Below, one piece after another: positions 28,801 through 37,124 of a DNA stretch of 64,000 bases. The DNA is from Alteromonas sp. CI.11.F.A3 (lineage in GTDB: Bacteria > Pseudomonadota > Gammaproteobacteria > Enterobacterales > Alteromonadaceae). Location of the stretch: NCBI RefSeq assembly GCF_032925565.1, contig NZ_CP136708.1, positions 3,844,001-3,908,000 of the forward strand. Direction: 5' to 3'. The position numbers and the translations under genes were made by a program. Position 1 is the first letter of the stretch; every line of letters begins with the position of its first letter. A model generated the notes under the pieces. It made no database searches. It saw only the letters and a program-made list of their open reading frames with translations, and was not told where the DNA came from.

Positions 28801-28893
28801 TCGATGCAAGTTGATGCCGAAGGGAATCAAGTGGGCCGGTCGTGGTTTGTTAACGACCGTAGAATAAGCTTGGTCGCTAAAGGGACCTTTTAA
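25837..28893 (+). CDS. TonB-dependent receptor for glycans
   Basis: 1018 residues. A long signal peptide ends near LAFAQ (about residue 42). A TonB-box-like stretch (VEDVEVIEVRGIK) precedes the plug (ISAKDIGALPDRSVLEAIVRLPGVSIER; VVVRGLTHTRSEFNG; NQSAEMIEGGIAGTVNL). The rest is a 22-strand-type barrel ending in an aromatic residue (VAKGTF). The plug wording matches the Xanthomonas/Caulobacter receptor class often used for carbohydrate uptake. It lies in the outer membrane and would import oligosaccharides using TonB energy. It is followed by the halogenase-like gene after a perfect hairpin. Confidence 0.94.
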   Translation: MKTHNKSTITNTVRKPSFKRSLVSSALLSTLLAFQPQLAFAQSNLPSEDVKKNQTDDDVEDVEVIEVRGIKENLADAQLLKRYGDTFLDAISAKDIGALPDRSVLEAIVRLPGVSIERFAGANDPDHFGVEGSGVVVRGLTHTRSEFNGRDTFTADSGRGLSFQDVPPELMGGVELYKNQSAEMIEGGIAGTVNLITRKPFDSDKRILAFSADATYSDFIEKTTPTFSALYSDVFESDYGRWGLLLNFSDSTLKAQSDGTQVGRFETQNQLVDGESVMVPRTTRLTRKQDLRERQGLAAALQWENVDDTILATAQFIRSDSSLSWTERAIELADDAVINDLVPAEGTTFDIDEQGLFESGLITSNAGWRGNDAERQPGGIFGAQHAMITRAREQHSVVDDIGLNVRYRPNDEWAFSADLQYVESTSDIVDFSVMGATRTVVGITNNGDSTPDIFLTDPANANDEMHFTNPYNYFWRSAMDHVSANEGDEAAVALDAKYTFEDGLFTSVKVGTRYAKRQQTTRQSTFNWGWLSEAWAGNGNAWFDAQGDELGAGLGDLYEAVSFDDFARGGVLTTPGGNTFLFPNESVADNYRDAESTFASLMPGWVALASRSGAIGDFLPNEINETTETNNAFFIQGNFEGEVKGLFFSGNVGARYVKIENETDGFITFPDNLPVQDDDPENFLPSDQAAFGNAASTEQTAVSDYSKLLPSFNLKLNLNDDMLLRFGYSKAIALPDLGNLRNYVEIQGDNLQIEYSGEGDDREITRAQYQRYTAKSGNPFLKPMEANNYDFAFEWYFPETVGSLTTSFFYKDLSNYFINGSTDRVYENNGVTQVVQVDGATNGDEGSVKGVEIAYQQFFDFLPGAWSGLGLQFNYTYVKDEGSPNPGLSPDKPDSSEGEGIAFDNLPLEGLSKDNVNIVAMYEKNGFNARLAYNWRSEYLLTTKDVITQLPIFNEANGQLDGSFFYRFSDNIELGLQGTNLSNTVTRTSMQVDAEGNQVGRSWFVNDRRISLVAKGTF

Positions 28894-28912
28894 CCATTTT
28901 GAGAATGAATCA

Positions 28913-28936
28913 GGTATGCCACAGAAGTGGCATACC
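28913..28936 (+). other. Perfect intercistronic hairpin between receptor and flavoprotein genes
   Basis: GGTATGCCAC and GTGGCATACC form a ten-pair stem with an AGAA loop, ending 20 bases before the start codon of the next gene. No T run follows, so it could protect the receptor mRNA 3' end or tune the downstream gene. Confidence 0.7.
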
Positions 28937-28956
28937 TAAAACGTTATGAGGTAGTT

Positions 28957-30462
28957 ATGTCTCAATCAATGTCTATTAAGTCTATCGTGATTGTAGGCGG
29001 TGGGTCGGCAGGTTGGATGACCGCAGCAACACTTAGCAAAGTGTTAGACCTCTCAAAATATAGTGTCACGCTTATTGAAAGCGAGGACGTTAAAGGGGTG
29101 TCTGTGGGTGAGGCGACCATCCCTCAAATTACACTATTTAACCGAATTTTGGGTATCGATGAGGCGGACTTTATCCGTGCTACTAATGCGACTTACAAGC
29201 TCGGTATCGAATTTAAAGACTGGAAACGCAAAGGTCACGCCTATTTCCATCCCTTCGGCACCTTCGGTATTAACATGGAAGCATTGCCGTTCCATCATTT
29301 TTGGCTTAAGCGTTTCAACGAAGGTGCAGGTGGCGACCTTTGTTCGTATTCAATTGAAGCGATGGCGGCTAAAAGTGGGCGGTTTGGCAAGGTTAATGCG
29401 CAGAACACTTCTCCCCTAGCCAATATGAGTTATGCATATCATTTTGACAGTACCTTATACGCTAACTTTTTACGCGACTTTGCAGTAATGCGTGGAGTTC
29501 GGCATATCAAGGGCAAAGTCGAAGCGGTTTCCAAGCATCCAAATGGTCATATCAATACGCTAACGCTTCAAAATGGGCACTGTATTGATGGTGAGTTTTA
29601 TATTGATTGTAGTGGTTTTCGAAGCTTGCTCTTAGAAAAAGAAATGGGCGCAACGTTTAATGATTGGAGCGACCTATTGCCCTGTGATAGTGCCATTGCT
29701 ATCCCGTGTAAATCTGCCGATAGCATGTTAAAACCTTACACCCAATCAACAGCGAAAACCGCTGGTTGGACATGGCGAATTCCGTTGCAGCATCGAATTG
29801 GAAATGGTTATGTGTACGCGAGTAAGTTTACAGAAAAGGAAGCTGCGCTAGATGAGCTGATGGCGCAATTAGAAGGTGAACCTTTAGCTGAGCCCAATTT
29901 CTTAGCTTGGAAAACGGGAATGCGTCCTAGAAGTTGGATAAAAAACTGTTTAGGTATAGGGTTATCGGCTGGATTTGTTGAGCCGCTAGAGTCTACCGGA
30001 CTGCATTTGATTCAATCTGCGATAGCACGATTGATGACACTCTTTCCTAGCAACCGGTTTTGTCAAAGTGACATTGATATGTACAACCGGCAAACCACAA
30101 AAGAGTTTGAACAGATTAGAGACTTTATTGTGTTGCACTATGCTTTAACAGAAAGAAACGATAGTGAATTTTGGCGTTATTGTCGCAACATATCATTGAG
30201 TGATTCGTTGGAGCAAAAAGTACAATTGTACAAAGACTCGGGCCGTATTTTCCGCATAGACAATGAGTTATTTAATGAGACATCCTGGCTTGCCGTTATG
30301 CATGGACAAGGGTTGCGAAGTGAAGGATACCACCCGCTAGTCGATAGAATGAGTACATCATTAATTGATGAGCGACTTAGCCATATTGCAAGTGTAATAG
30401 ATAAGTCAGCGTCTGTACTTCCAGAACATGCACACTTTATTGCACAACTTAATGTAAAGTAG
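28957..30462 (+). CDS. Tryptophan-halogenase-like flavin-dependent protein
   Basis: 501 residues from the ATG at 28957, preceded by GAGG. The FAD motif GGGSAGW lies at residues 14-20, VSVGEATIPQI follows, and the tunnel lysine of halogenases fits ATYKLGIEFKDW. The family's WxWxIP motif is present as WTWRIP at 271-276, and GFVEPLESTGLHL is conserved. Characterised members chlorinate tryptophan with FADH2 from a partner reductase. Homologues beside TonB-dependent glycan receptors are common in Alteromonadales and Caulobacter relatives, but no substrate is established for them as far as I know. No flavin reductase or tryptophan-derived pathway is nearby, so true halogenation of Trp is doubtful. 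Confidence 0.88.
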   Translation: MSQSMSIKSIVIVGGGSAGWMTAATLSKVLDLSKYSVTLIESEDVKGVSVGEATIPQITLFNRILGIDEADFIRATNATYKLGIEFKDWKRKGHAYFHPFGTFGINMEALPFHHFWLKRFNEGAGGDLCSYSIEAMAAKSGRFGKVNAQNTSPLANMSYAYHFDSTLYANFLRDFAVMRGVRHIKGKVEAVSKHPNGHINTLTLQNGHCIDGEFYIDCSGFRSLLLEKEMGATFNDWSDLLPCDSAIAIPCKSADSMLKPYTQSTAKTAGWTWRIPLQHRIGNGYVYASKFTEKEAALDELMAQLEGEPLAEPNFLAWKTGMRPRSWIKNCLGIGLSAGFVEPLESTGLHLIQSAIARLMTLFPSNRFCQSDIDMYNRQTTKEFEQIRDFIVLHYALTERNDSEFWRYCRNISLSDSLEQKVQLYKDSGRIFRIDNELFNETSWLAVMHGQGLRSEGYHPLVDRMSTSLIDERLSHIASVIDKSASVLPEHAHFIAQLNVK

Positions 30463-30556
30463 CAGTTAGTGGCAAAGTAGCGTTTCAAGTGACGTTCGTG
30501 CCACTTACCCCTTGCTACTCAGTTGCATAGCTATGTAGCGATGAACGTATTGCCGT

Positions 30557-31717
30557 CTATTCCCAGTAGTCTTTTCGATACTGGGTAGGTGTTTTCTCAG
30601 TCAACTTCTTAAAAAATGTATTGAACGTGGCTTTACTGTTAAAGCCCGCAGAATCCATTATATCTAGCATAGTCGCCCGGCGATTCGACTCGCTTTCCAA
30701 TAGCAATTTACTCTCTTCTATTCGGTAATGATTAATAAACTCAAAAAAGTTTTTATTAAAATGATGATTAATAATGTGAGACAGCACCCGTGGTGGAATA
30801 TCCAGCTGGTTAGCAAGATTTTCTAATGTGAGTAGATGGTTTAAATAGGGTTTATTCAAACGCATATATCGGGTGATTTTATCAACCTGGCGAAGGTCGA
30901 TTTTCGGCTTTTCTTTTGTGGCTGCAGGCGTCAGTTTACTGTCAATACCTCTAAATATAGTGGAATACCCTGCACTAAAGAATATCAACCCAGATATCAT
31001 TAACAAGACAGCATAGTTTGAACTTAAGCCTAAAAACTCATGGTCGATGTAGACCCCCAATTCATACGCAGAGATAATGGCAAGCGCTGTTAATACTGCC
31101 ACAACTCTAACGATTAAAAAGCCCACTACCAGCGCTTTTAACCACGTCAAATCGACACTCTCTGTTTCTGCTACTTGTTGTTTCAGCTGCTTCTGGTAAT
31201 TATTCAGTTCTATTAAACACAGCACGCCACATGCTACTCGAAAAGCTTCACGAAACAAATGTATTGCCCGTTCTTCGAAGGGAGTATTAGCAATGGTATC
31301 TCCCTGCAATGCAGCAATTTTTACTAACTCTTCTTCTAGCCACCAGGTATTCGCAAAATAAATGCTATAGGCAACGAAAGGCAGTAGGAAAAGCAGGTCA
31401 TAACGCCTGAATTGGTAGTCTTTGTATATTAGGCTTCGAATGTAAAAAAGTAATAATGGCGCTTCCACCCAGTAAGCTAGCCCGAATGAGTAGAAAAGGT
31501 TAGGTGAAAAAGACAAAGCCGTAGACCGGAACATTTCACCAAAGTTGATGAGATTATCTAAAGGGATTGCAGCTTGTGAAAGTAAGAAGGCGGCAAGCAA
31601 TAAATGTGTTTTTCTTTTGCCGCGCTTAAGAGTTACTAAGAAAAGAGCAAATAAAAAACATTGATAAACAGTAAATAGCAACACCAGATCATGTATGTTA
31701 AATAAGACGGCTTTCAT
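30557..31717 (-). CDS. Membrane-anchored AraC-family regulator
   Basis: 386 residues from the ATG at 31717; a TTG 18 codons earlier is possible, and neither has a good ribosome site. Seven or so hydrophobic helices fill residues about 7-250 (FNIHDLVLLFTVYQCFLF first). The AraC HTH domain covers about 280-385: NQLDIPPRVLSHIINHHF as first helix-turn-helix and MLDIMDSAGFNSKATFNTFFKKL, then TPTQYRK, as the second. Such regulators sense a ligand within the membrane and bind DNA from the inner face. Placement between the receptor/GH3 pair and GH9 suggests it controls the glycan genes. Confidence 0.9.
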   Translation of the reverse strand: MKAVLFNIHDLVLLFTVYQCFLFALFLVTLKRGKRKTHLLLAAFLLSQAAIPLDNLINFGEMFRSTALSFSPNLFYSFGLAYWVEAPLLLFYIRSLIYKDYQFRRYDLLFLLPFVAYSIYFANTWWLEEELVKIAALQGDTIANTPFEERAIHLFREAFRVACGVLCLIELNNYQKQLKQQVAETESVDLTWLKALVVGFLIVRVVAVLTALAIISAYELGVYIDHEFLGLSSNYAVLLMISGLIFFSAGYSTIFRGIDSKLTPAATKEKPKIDLRQVDKITRYMRLNKPYLNHLLTLENLANQLDIPPRVLSHIINHHFNKNFFEFINHYRIEESKLLLESESNRRATMLDIMDSAGFNSKATFNTFFKKLTEKTPTQYRKDYWE

Positions 31718-31903
31718 TAATAACCAAATACTTTTTTGTTGTTTTATAACGTGTTCAATACCGTGACGCAAGAAGCGAATTAACCTAAAGCGTGTAAATA
31801 GAATGTTTTTTCTTAGCCTTCAACTAAACATGACTAAATTCGTTTAAATACAGGTATCAAGCGTTTATTTTTACGTTTACTGCCTTTAAAAAGACGACAT
31901 TTC

Positions 31904-31927
31904 GTTACATTTTGACAAAAATGTAAC
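31904..31927. promoter_or_regulatory. Palindromic operator-like site before GH9 with a perfect -35 TTGACA
   Basis: GTTACATTTT and AAAATGTAAC are exact complements separated by GACA. TTGACA lies inside the element; a poor -10 follows. A regulator bound here would block RNA polymerase. Confidence 0.55.
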
Positions 31928-31958
31928 AACTAAAAACTATATAACACTAGGGTCTCTC

Positions 31959-33728
31959 ATGTATCGCTTTTTATCTGTTAGTTTGCGTTTTAAAAGCCGA
32001 ACCTTTTTACTTTTGCTATTCGCAGGTCTGACTAGCTTATTTATGACCGGATGCTCAGATGACAATCGCAAATCCAAATTTCAACAAGCCCGTTCAGAAA
32101 AACCATTGAGTATTAAACTTAATCAGGTGGGATACCTGCCAAGTGGGAAAAAGCATGCTCTAGTGCCAACCTCTGCATCAGGAAACTTTGCAATAAAACG
32201 CTCAACAAGCGATGACATTGTCTATCGAGGAGAGCTGGAAGAATCGAAGACGTGGGAGCTCAGTAATGACCCATTTTTAAAATTAGCCAGTTTTAGTGAC
32301 TTCAATGAAGTTGGAGAGTTTTACATTGACGTTGAAGGTGTACCGCCCTCTTTGCCATTTACAATAAGCCCAACCATTTATGACGACGCCCATCGCGCTG
32401 CATTAAAGTCTTACTATTTTAATCGTTCTGGTATGGCGCTAAGTGAAGAATATGCAGGGCAATGGAAACGACCAGTTGCTCATCCGGATACTCAAGTAAA
32501 CGTGCACGCCTCTGCAACTACCTCTTCAATGGATGCCCTTACCACGTTGTCCTCTGAAAAGGGCTGGTATGATGCAGGCGACTACGGGAAATATAGTGTT
32601 AATGCTGGCATTGCGACTTACACATTACTTGCTGCCTACGAACATTACCCTCAATACTATCAAGCAGTAGACGTCGCTATGCCAGAATCAGATGACGGGG
32701 TTGCCGATTTACTAAACGAAATACGATGGAATCTAGACTGGATGGCCAGTATGCAGCGACATGATGGCGCTGTTTTTCACAAACTCACTACGCTGGAATG
32801 GGCAGGGATAGAAATGCCCCATGACGATAAGTCGCAGCGCTTTATGATTGGCGTATCGACGAGCGCTACGTTAGATTTTGCGGCCACTATGGCCATGGCG
32901 AGCCGTATTTATAAAGACCTAGCTCCTGATATAGCTAACCAATGGTTACTGCAGGCTGAAGCCGCTTGGCAATGGGCTATGCTCAACCCAGATGTTCGTT
33001 ATGTTCAACCTGACGATGTACAAAGTGGCGAGTATGGCGATGACAAGTTCGTTGACGAGTTTTTCTGGGCGGCGTCCGAGTTATTTATTGCCACAGGGAA
33101 TACCCGCTACGTCAGCCCGATTAAAGATAGTGAAGTGAATTTTGGTGTACCTGGGTGGGCCGATGTTGAAACATTGGGCCTCATTTCATTATTAAAGAAT
33201 GCACAGGACATGCTGTCAGTTTCAGAATTTGCTCGGCTAGAATCTGCTTTTATAACGCTGGCCGAGAATATTACCGAGCAGATACCTACTTCACCTTATT
33301 TAGTGCCAATGCAAGAAGATGATTATGTATGGGGGAGTAATAGTGTGCTGCTGAATAAAGCCTTAATTCTATTAACCGCCTACGAACTCAACGGCAATGC
33401 TAAATATAAAGATGCCGTCTACGACAGTATTTCTTATATTTTCGGTATGAACCCAACCGGCTATAGCTTTGTTACGGGCTATGGAAGCCTCACGCCTATG
33501 TCGCCACATCATCGCATATCAGCAAGCGATGGGGTAAAAGCGCCCATACCCGGCATGCTGGTAGGTGGCCCGCATGCCGGGCGTCAAGATGAATGCGATT
33601 ACCCCTACCCTAAACCAGCAGACTCCTACATTGACGATTGGTGCAGCTTTTCTACCAATGAGATTGCCATTAATTGGAACGCCCCTTTGGTATATGTGCT
33701 AGGTGCTATTAACGCGTTATCAAAGTAA
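31959..33728 (+). CDS. GH9 family glycoside hydrolase, predicted lipoprotein
   Basis: 589 residues. A long hydrophobic leader ends in the lipobox LFMTGC (Cys32), so it is likely tethered to a membrane and faces outward or the periplasm. An Ig-like CelD_N domain occupies about 50-145 (SIKLNQVGYLPSGKKHALVP). The (alpha/alpha)6 GH9 barrel follows with GWYDAGDYGKY (catalytic base Asp), SPHHRISASDG and the acid in STNEIAINWNAPLVY near the C-terminus. GH9 enzymes cut beta-1,4-glucan, or act as exo-glucosidases on short chains in lipoprotein forms. Xylan-linked or mixed-linkage glucan substrates are possible. Single gene, with a palindromic operator-like site just upstream. Confidence 0.92.
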   Translation: MYRFLSVSLRFKSRTFLLLLFAGLTSLFMTGCSDDNRKSKFQQARSEKPLSIKLNQVGYLPSGKKHALVPTSASGNFAIKRSTSDDIVYRGELEESKTWELSNDPFLKLASFSDFNEVGEFYIDVEGVPPSLPFTISPTIYDDAHRAALKSYYFNRSGMALSEEYAGQWKRPVAHPDTQVNVHASATTSSMDALTTLSSEKGWYDAGDYGKYSVNAGIATYTLLAAYEHYPQYYQAVDVAMPESDDGVADLLNEIRWNLDWMASMQRHDGAVFHKLTTLEWAGIEMPHDDKSQRFMIGVSTSATLDFAATMAMASRIYKDLAPDIANQWLLQAEAAWQWAMLNPDVRYVQPDDVQSGEYGDDKFVDEFFWAASELFIATGNTRYVSPIKDSEVNFGVPGWADVETLGLISLLKNAQDMLSVSEFARLESAFITLAENITEQIPTSPYLVPMQEDDYVWGSNSVLLNKALILLTAYELNGNAKYKDAVYDSISYIFGMNPTGYSFVTGYGSLTPMSPHHRISASDGVKAPIPGMLVGGPHAGRQDECDYPYPKPADSYIDDWCSFSTNEIAINWNAPLVYVLGAINALSK

Positions 33729-34099
33729 ACCTGCTTGGGGATACCTAAATCAAACTGAACGCGCACGGTATCGAATGCCGATTCCGCTGCGCTTTTTGTA
33801 CTTCACTTGGTGAATGCGACTGCACTAATCTCTGCTATCAAGGTTGTCGAGTGCTCTGTTATTAAGCGCTCTGGCATGAAACGCCCTAAACAACGGTGAG
33901 CTTGCGCCAGAGGCCGCGTACCACTAGGTAGGTGTTTTTAATTGGTATAGTAAGTATGAGTTAAAACAACATTTCATAAGCCGTTCTAGGCTAAGGGCTT
34001 TCTTATAAGAGCTTGTCAGCTAAGGCTTCTCAACTAAACACTTCTCAGCTAAAAGCAAAAAAAGCTGCCATTGGCAGCTTTTTAAGTTTTCACACCAAT
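33729..34099. other. Convergent intergenic region, GH9 to xylA
   Basis: 371 bases between convergent genes. Apart from the terminator at its right end I see no gene. The sequence before it contains short echoing CTTCTCAGCTAA-type words but no clear repeat array. Confidence 0.5.
34057..34085. terminator. Bidirectional rho-independent terminator
   Basis: AAAAAGCTGCCA pairs with TGGCAGCTTTTT. Serves GH9 on the plus strand and xylA on the minus strand. Confidence 0.9.
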
Positions 34100-35419
34100 T
34101 TATTTGTAAATAATTCGGTTTACGTAATTCTCCAAGCCCTCTTGTTTACCAGAGACCGGCTTAGGTTCTATTCCATTGGTTTGCGCATGTTCAGCTAAAG
34201 ATGCTAAAGACATATTACCATCTAGAATGTTACGCCCCACGGCTGAATCCCATTCAGCATAGCGACTTTTCACATTCTCTGAGAGTACGTCATTTGAAAG
34301 CATTTCATAGGCTTTCTTTAAACCTAGCGCACAGGTGTCCATGCCACCTATATGGCCTAAGAACAAATCTTCAGCATCTAAACTTTGGCGTCGTAATTTG
34401 GTATCGAAGTTAAAGCCCCCTGATGTGTAGCCGCCATTTTTCAATATCTCGTAGCAAATGAGGGTCATTTCTTCTACCGAGTTAGGGAATTGATCGGTGT
34501 CCCAGCCCAATTGCGGATCACCACGGTTCGCATCAATGGAACCAAAAATATCTAGCGCAAACGCTGTCGCTATTTCGTGGTGGAAAGAATGCCCAGAAAG
34601 TGTGGCGTGATTCGCTTCGATGTTAACCGCAAACTCTTTCTCTAACCCGAACTCTTTTAAAAATCCATATACGGTAGCCGTATCGTAGTCGTACTGATGC
34701 TTAGTAGGCTCTTGCGGCTTTGGCTCGATGAGCAGTAGCCCTTCAAAACCAATTTTGTGTTTATGTTCAACAACCATATTCATGAAGCGACCAAACTGCT
34801 GACGCTCTCGTTTAAGATCTGTGTTTAGCAGTGTTTCATAGCCCTCTCGACCACCCCACAATACATAGTTCTCACCGCCAAGTGTCTTTGTTGCATTCAT
34901 GGCGTGATAAACTTGGGTCGCGGCACGAGTGAATATTTCTGGGTTCGGGTTTGTTGCAGCGCCAGACATATAACGTGGGTGGCTAAAAACATTCGCTGTA
35001 CCCCAAAGTAACTTCATACCCGTCTCGTCTTGCTTAAGGGCAAGCACATCTGTCATCTCTGAAAGATTGCGAATGTATTCGTTGACTGAATCACCTTCAG
35101 GTGCGACATCAATATCGTGAAAGCAGTAGAAAGGTGCGCCTAGCTTTTCAAAAAAAGAAAAGGCCACATCGGCTTTTTGCTTGGCACGCTCCATGGGATC
35201 GCCCGCTGCAAGCCAAGGTCTATTGAACGTACCAGCGCCAAATACGTCAGCACCATCCCAACAGAAATTATGCCAATAGCACGCCGCAAACCGCAGGTGC
35301 TCTTCCATCGTTTTCCCACCAATCTCTTCTTTCGGATTATAATGTTTGAAGGCAAGAGGGTTTGTCGATTCTGCACCCTCATACTTTATGGCTGGGATAT
35401 TTTCGAAGTAGTTATTCAT
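34100..35419 (-). CDS. xylA: Xylose isomerase
   Basis: 439 residues, the class II length (about 440). It converts D-xylose to D-xylulose in the cytoplasm with two divalent metals. Visible motifs are [14 protein letters not shown], the catalytic His in [37 protein letters not shown] and [17 protein letters not shown], which carries the last metal ligands. It is the second gene of a xylB-xylA operon, 72 bases after xylB, with GGAAA before the ATG. Ends at a shared terminator. Confidence 0.98.
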   Translation of the reverse strand: MNNYFENIPAIKYEGAESTNPLAFKHYNPKEEIGGKTMEEHLRFAACYWHNFCWDGADVFGAGTFNRPWLAAGDPMERAKQKADVAFSFFEKLGAPFYCFHDIDVAPEGDSVNEYIRNLSEMTDVLALKQDETGMKLLWGTANVFSHPRYMSGAATNPNPEIFTRAATQVYHAMNATKTLGGENYVLWGGREGYETLLNTDLKRERQQFGRFMNMVVEHKHKIGFEGLLLIEPKPQEPTKHQYDYDTATVYGFLKEFGLEKEFAVNIEANHATLSGHSFHHEIATAFALDIFGSIDANRGDPQLGWDTDQFPNSVEEMTLICYEILKNGGYTSGGFNFDTKLRRQSLDAEDLFLGHIGGMDTCALGLKKAYEMLSNDVLSENVKSRYAEWDSAVGRNILDGNMSLASLAEHAQTNGIEPKPVSGKQEGLENYVNRIIYK

Positions 35420-35491
35420 ATTTTTTTCCTTTCTCTAGAATGCGTAAAAAATGACAATAGGATTTTAATTTTATGTGGCTCGCGTGCGTTG

Positions 35492-36952
35492 CTACGAGAA
35501 AAAAGGCTCTACTGCGTAATAAAGTTCTCTGAATTGTTGGCGCTTGATGAGGTATGCATTGTGAATTTCTTTCTGAGGTGTGTATGACGCCTCAAGATTC
35601 GGCTTAAAACAAACTTCACTGGGTGATAAATCCGGGTTGGCAGCAAGCTTTGCTAATCGTGCTGCGCCCAATGCTGGCCCGACATCGCCACCCTCTCGGT
35701 ACTCTAAGTCGTACCCGCTAATGTCACTGAGAAGCTGTCGCCAGAATATACTTTTAGCGCCCCCTCCAATGAGACTAATAGACGTTGTCGTCACGCCACT
35801 TTGGTGTACGGCATCAATGCCATCTGCAAGCGCCATTGATACTCCTTCAATAACAGCGCGAGCCATATGTACACGGCGAGTCGAAACAGATACTCCAAAG
35901 AATGCGGCCTTTGCTGCTGGGTTATTGTGAGGTGTTCTTTCACCTGTTAAGTAAGGTAAAAATAGTGGGATTTGAGTATCTAAGTGGGAAGTATTATTCT
36001 GCACGTCTGTAATCATTTCGGCTACATTTTCGTAGCCACTTTGCATGCAATACCATTCTAAACAACTTGCCGCACTGAGCATGACGGACATCATGTGCCA
36101 CCTGTCGGGCAATGCATGACAGAAACTATGAACAGCTTGAGCGGTATTTACTGAAAATCTGTCGGTAACGGCGAAATAAACCCCAGAGGTTCCAAGTGAC
36201 AACATGGCGTGTCCTGGCTCAAAAATACCACAGCCTATCGCACCGGCGGCATTGTCCCCTGCGCCACCTGCAATCACGACATCATGCATCCCCCAACGCT
36301 TAGCCAGTGTAGCTTTCAGTGTGCCGGTGACTTCATTTCCTTCAAAAAGTGCGGGCATATTATCAATACTGAGACCACATGCAGCGAGTAACACTTCATC
36401 CCATTGACGAGTCTCGGTATTTAGCCACATGGTGCCGGCAGCATCGGACATATCAGAAGCAAACTCGCCGCAGAGTTGATACCTTAAAAAATCTTTGGGT
36501 AGTAGTACTTTTCTTACTTTCGCAAATACCTCGGGTTCGTACTTTTTAACCCAAAGCAGCTTTGGTGCAGTAAAGCCCGCCATAATAATGTTGCCAGTGC
36601 GCATAGCTGAATCAGGTACGGCCTTGCTTAGCTCCTCACATTCGGCAACGCAACGTCCGTCGTTCCACAAAATTGCAGGTCTTAGCACGTTTCCTGACTG
36701 GTCAAGCAATGTTGCGCCGTGCATCTGTCCACTTAAACCTATTGATTTAACGTTGGACAATTTAATCTGTTTAGATAACTCATCCAAACAATCACACGTT
36801 GCCTGCCACCACTCGCCAGCATCTTGTTCGGACCATAACGGCTTAGGCATGGATATATTAAGCGGTCTACTTACTGAGACCTCAATTACCCCCTCCTCAT
36901 CCATTAACACTGTTTTTACACTGGATGTGCCTAAATCTATTCCTAAGTACAT
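35492..36952 (-). CDS. xylB: Xylulokinase
   Basis: 486 residues, as in E. coli (484). A FGGY-family kinase that phosphorylates D-xylulose to xylulose-5-phosphate for the pentose phosphate pathway. Phosphate loop IDLGTSSVKTVLMDEEG is at the N-terminus, substrate contact SGQMHGATLLD near residue 75, catalytic Asp in GGAGDNAAGAIGCG near 233 and ISLIGGGAKSIFWRQLL as the adenosine motif. First gene of xylBA; divergent from xylR across 172 bases with possible operators. Confidence 0.97.
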   Translation of the reverse strand: MYLGIDLGTSSVKTVLMDEEGVIEVSVSRPLNISMPKPLWSEQDAGEWWQATCDCLDELSKQIKLSNVKSIGLSGQMHGATLLDQSGNVLRPAILWNDGRCVAECEELSKAVPDSAMRTGNIIMAGFTAPKLLWVKKYEPEVFAKVRKVLLPKDFLRYQLCGEFASDMSDAAGTMWLNTETRQWDEVLLAACGLSIDNMPALFEGNEVTGTLKATLAKRWGMHDVVIAGGAGDNAAGAIGCGIFEPGHAMLSLGTSGVYFAVTDRFSVNTAQAVHSFCHALPDRWHMMSVMLSAASCLEWYCMQSGYENVAEMITDVQNNTSHLDTQIPLFLPYLTGERTPHNNPAAKAAFFGVSVSTRRVHMARAVIEGVSMALADGIDAVHQSGVTTTSISLIGGGAKSIFWRQLLSDISGYDLEYREGGDVGPALGAARLAKLAANPDLSPSEVCFKPNLEASYTPQKEIHNAYLIKRQQFRELYYAVEPFFS

Positions 36953-37017
36953 AGTCTTTCCGCGTTTATATGTGGCTATGTCTTAAATATTGATTATTAA
37001 AAGCGTCAATATCAATT

Positions 37018-37101
37018 ATGAAATTTTGTAATCGTTTTGTTAATTACCGCTTAGTCGTTTAGTATATTTAAAACCAATAAACGTAATGAAATTTACGTAA
37101 T
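37018..37101. promoter_or_regulatory. Direct repeats in the xylB-xylR gap, possible XylR sites
   Basis: ATGAAATTTTGTAAT (37018-37032) and ATGAAATTTACGTAAT (37086-37101) are near-identical direct repeats 68 bases apart. AraC-type XylR proteins bind direct repeats near xyl promoters; assignment here is inferred from position. Confidence 0.45.
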
Positions 37102-37124
37102 TTGTTTATATGCAGGAACTAATT

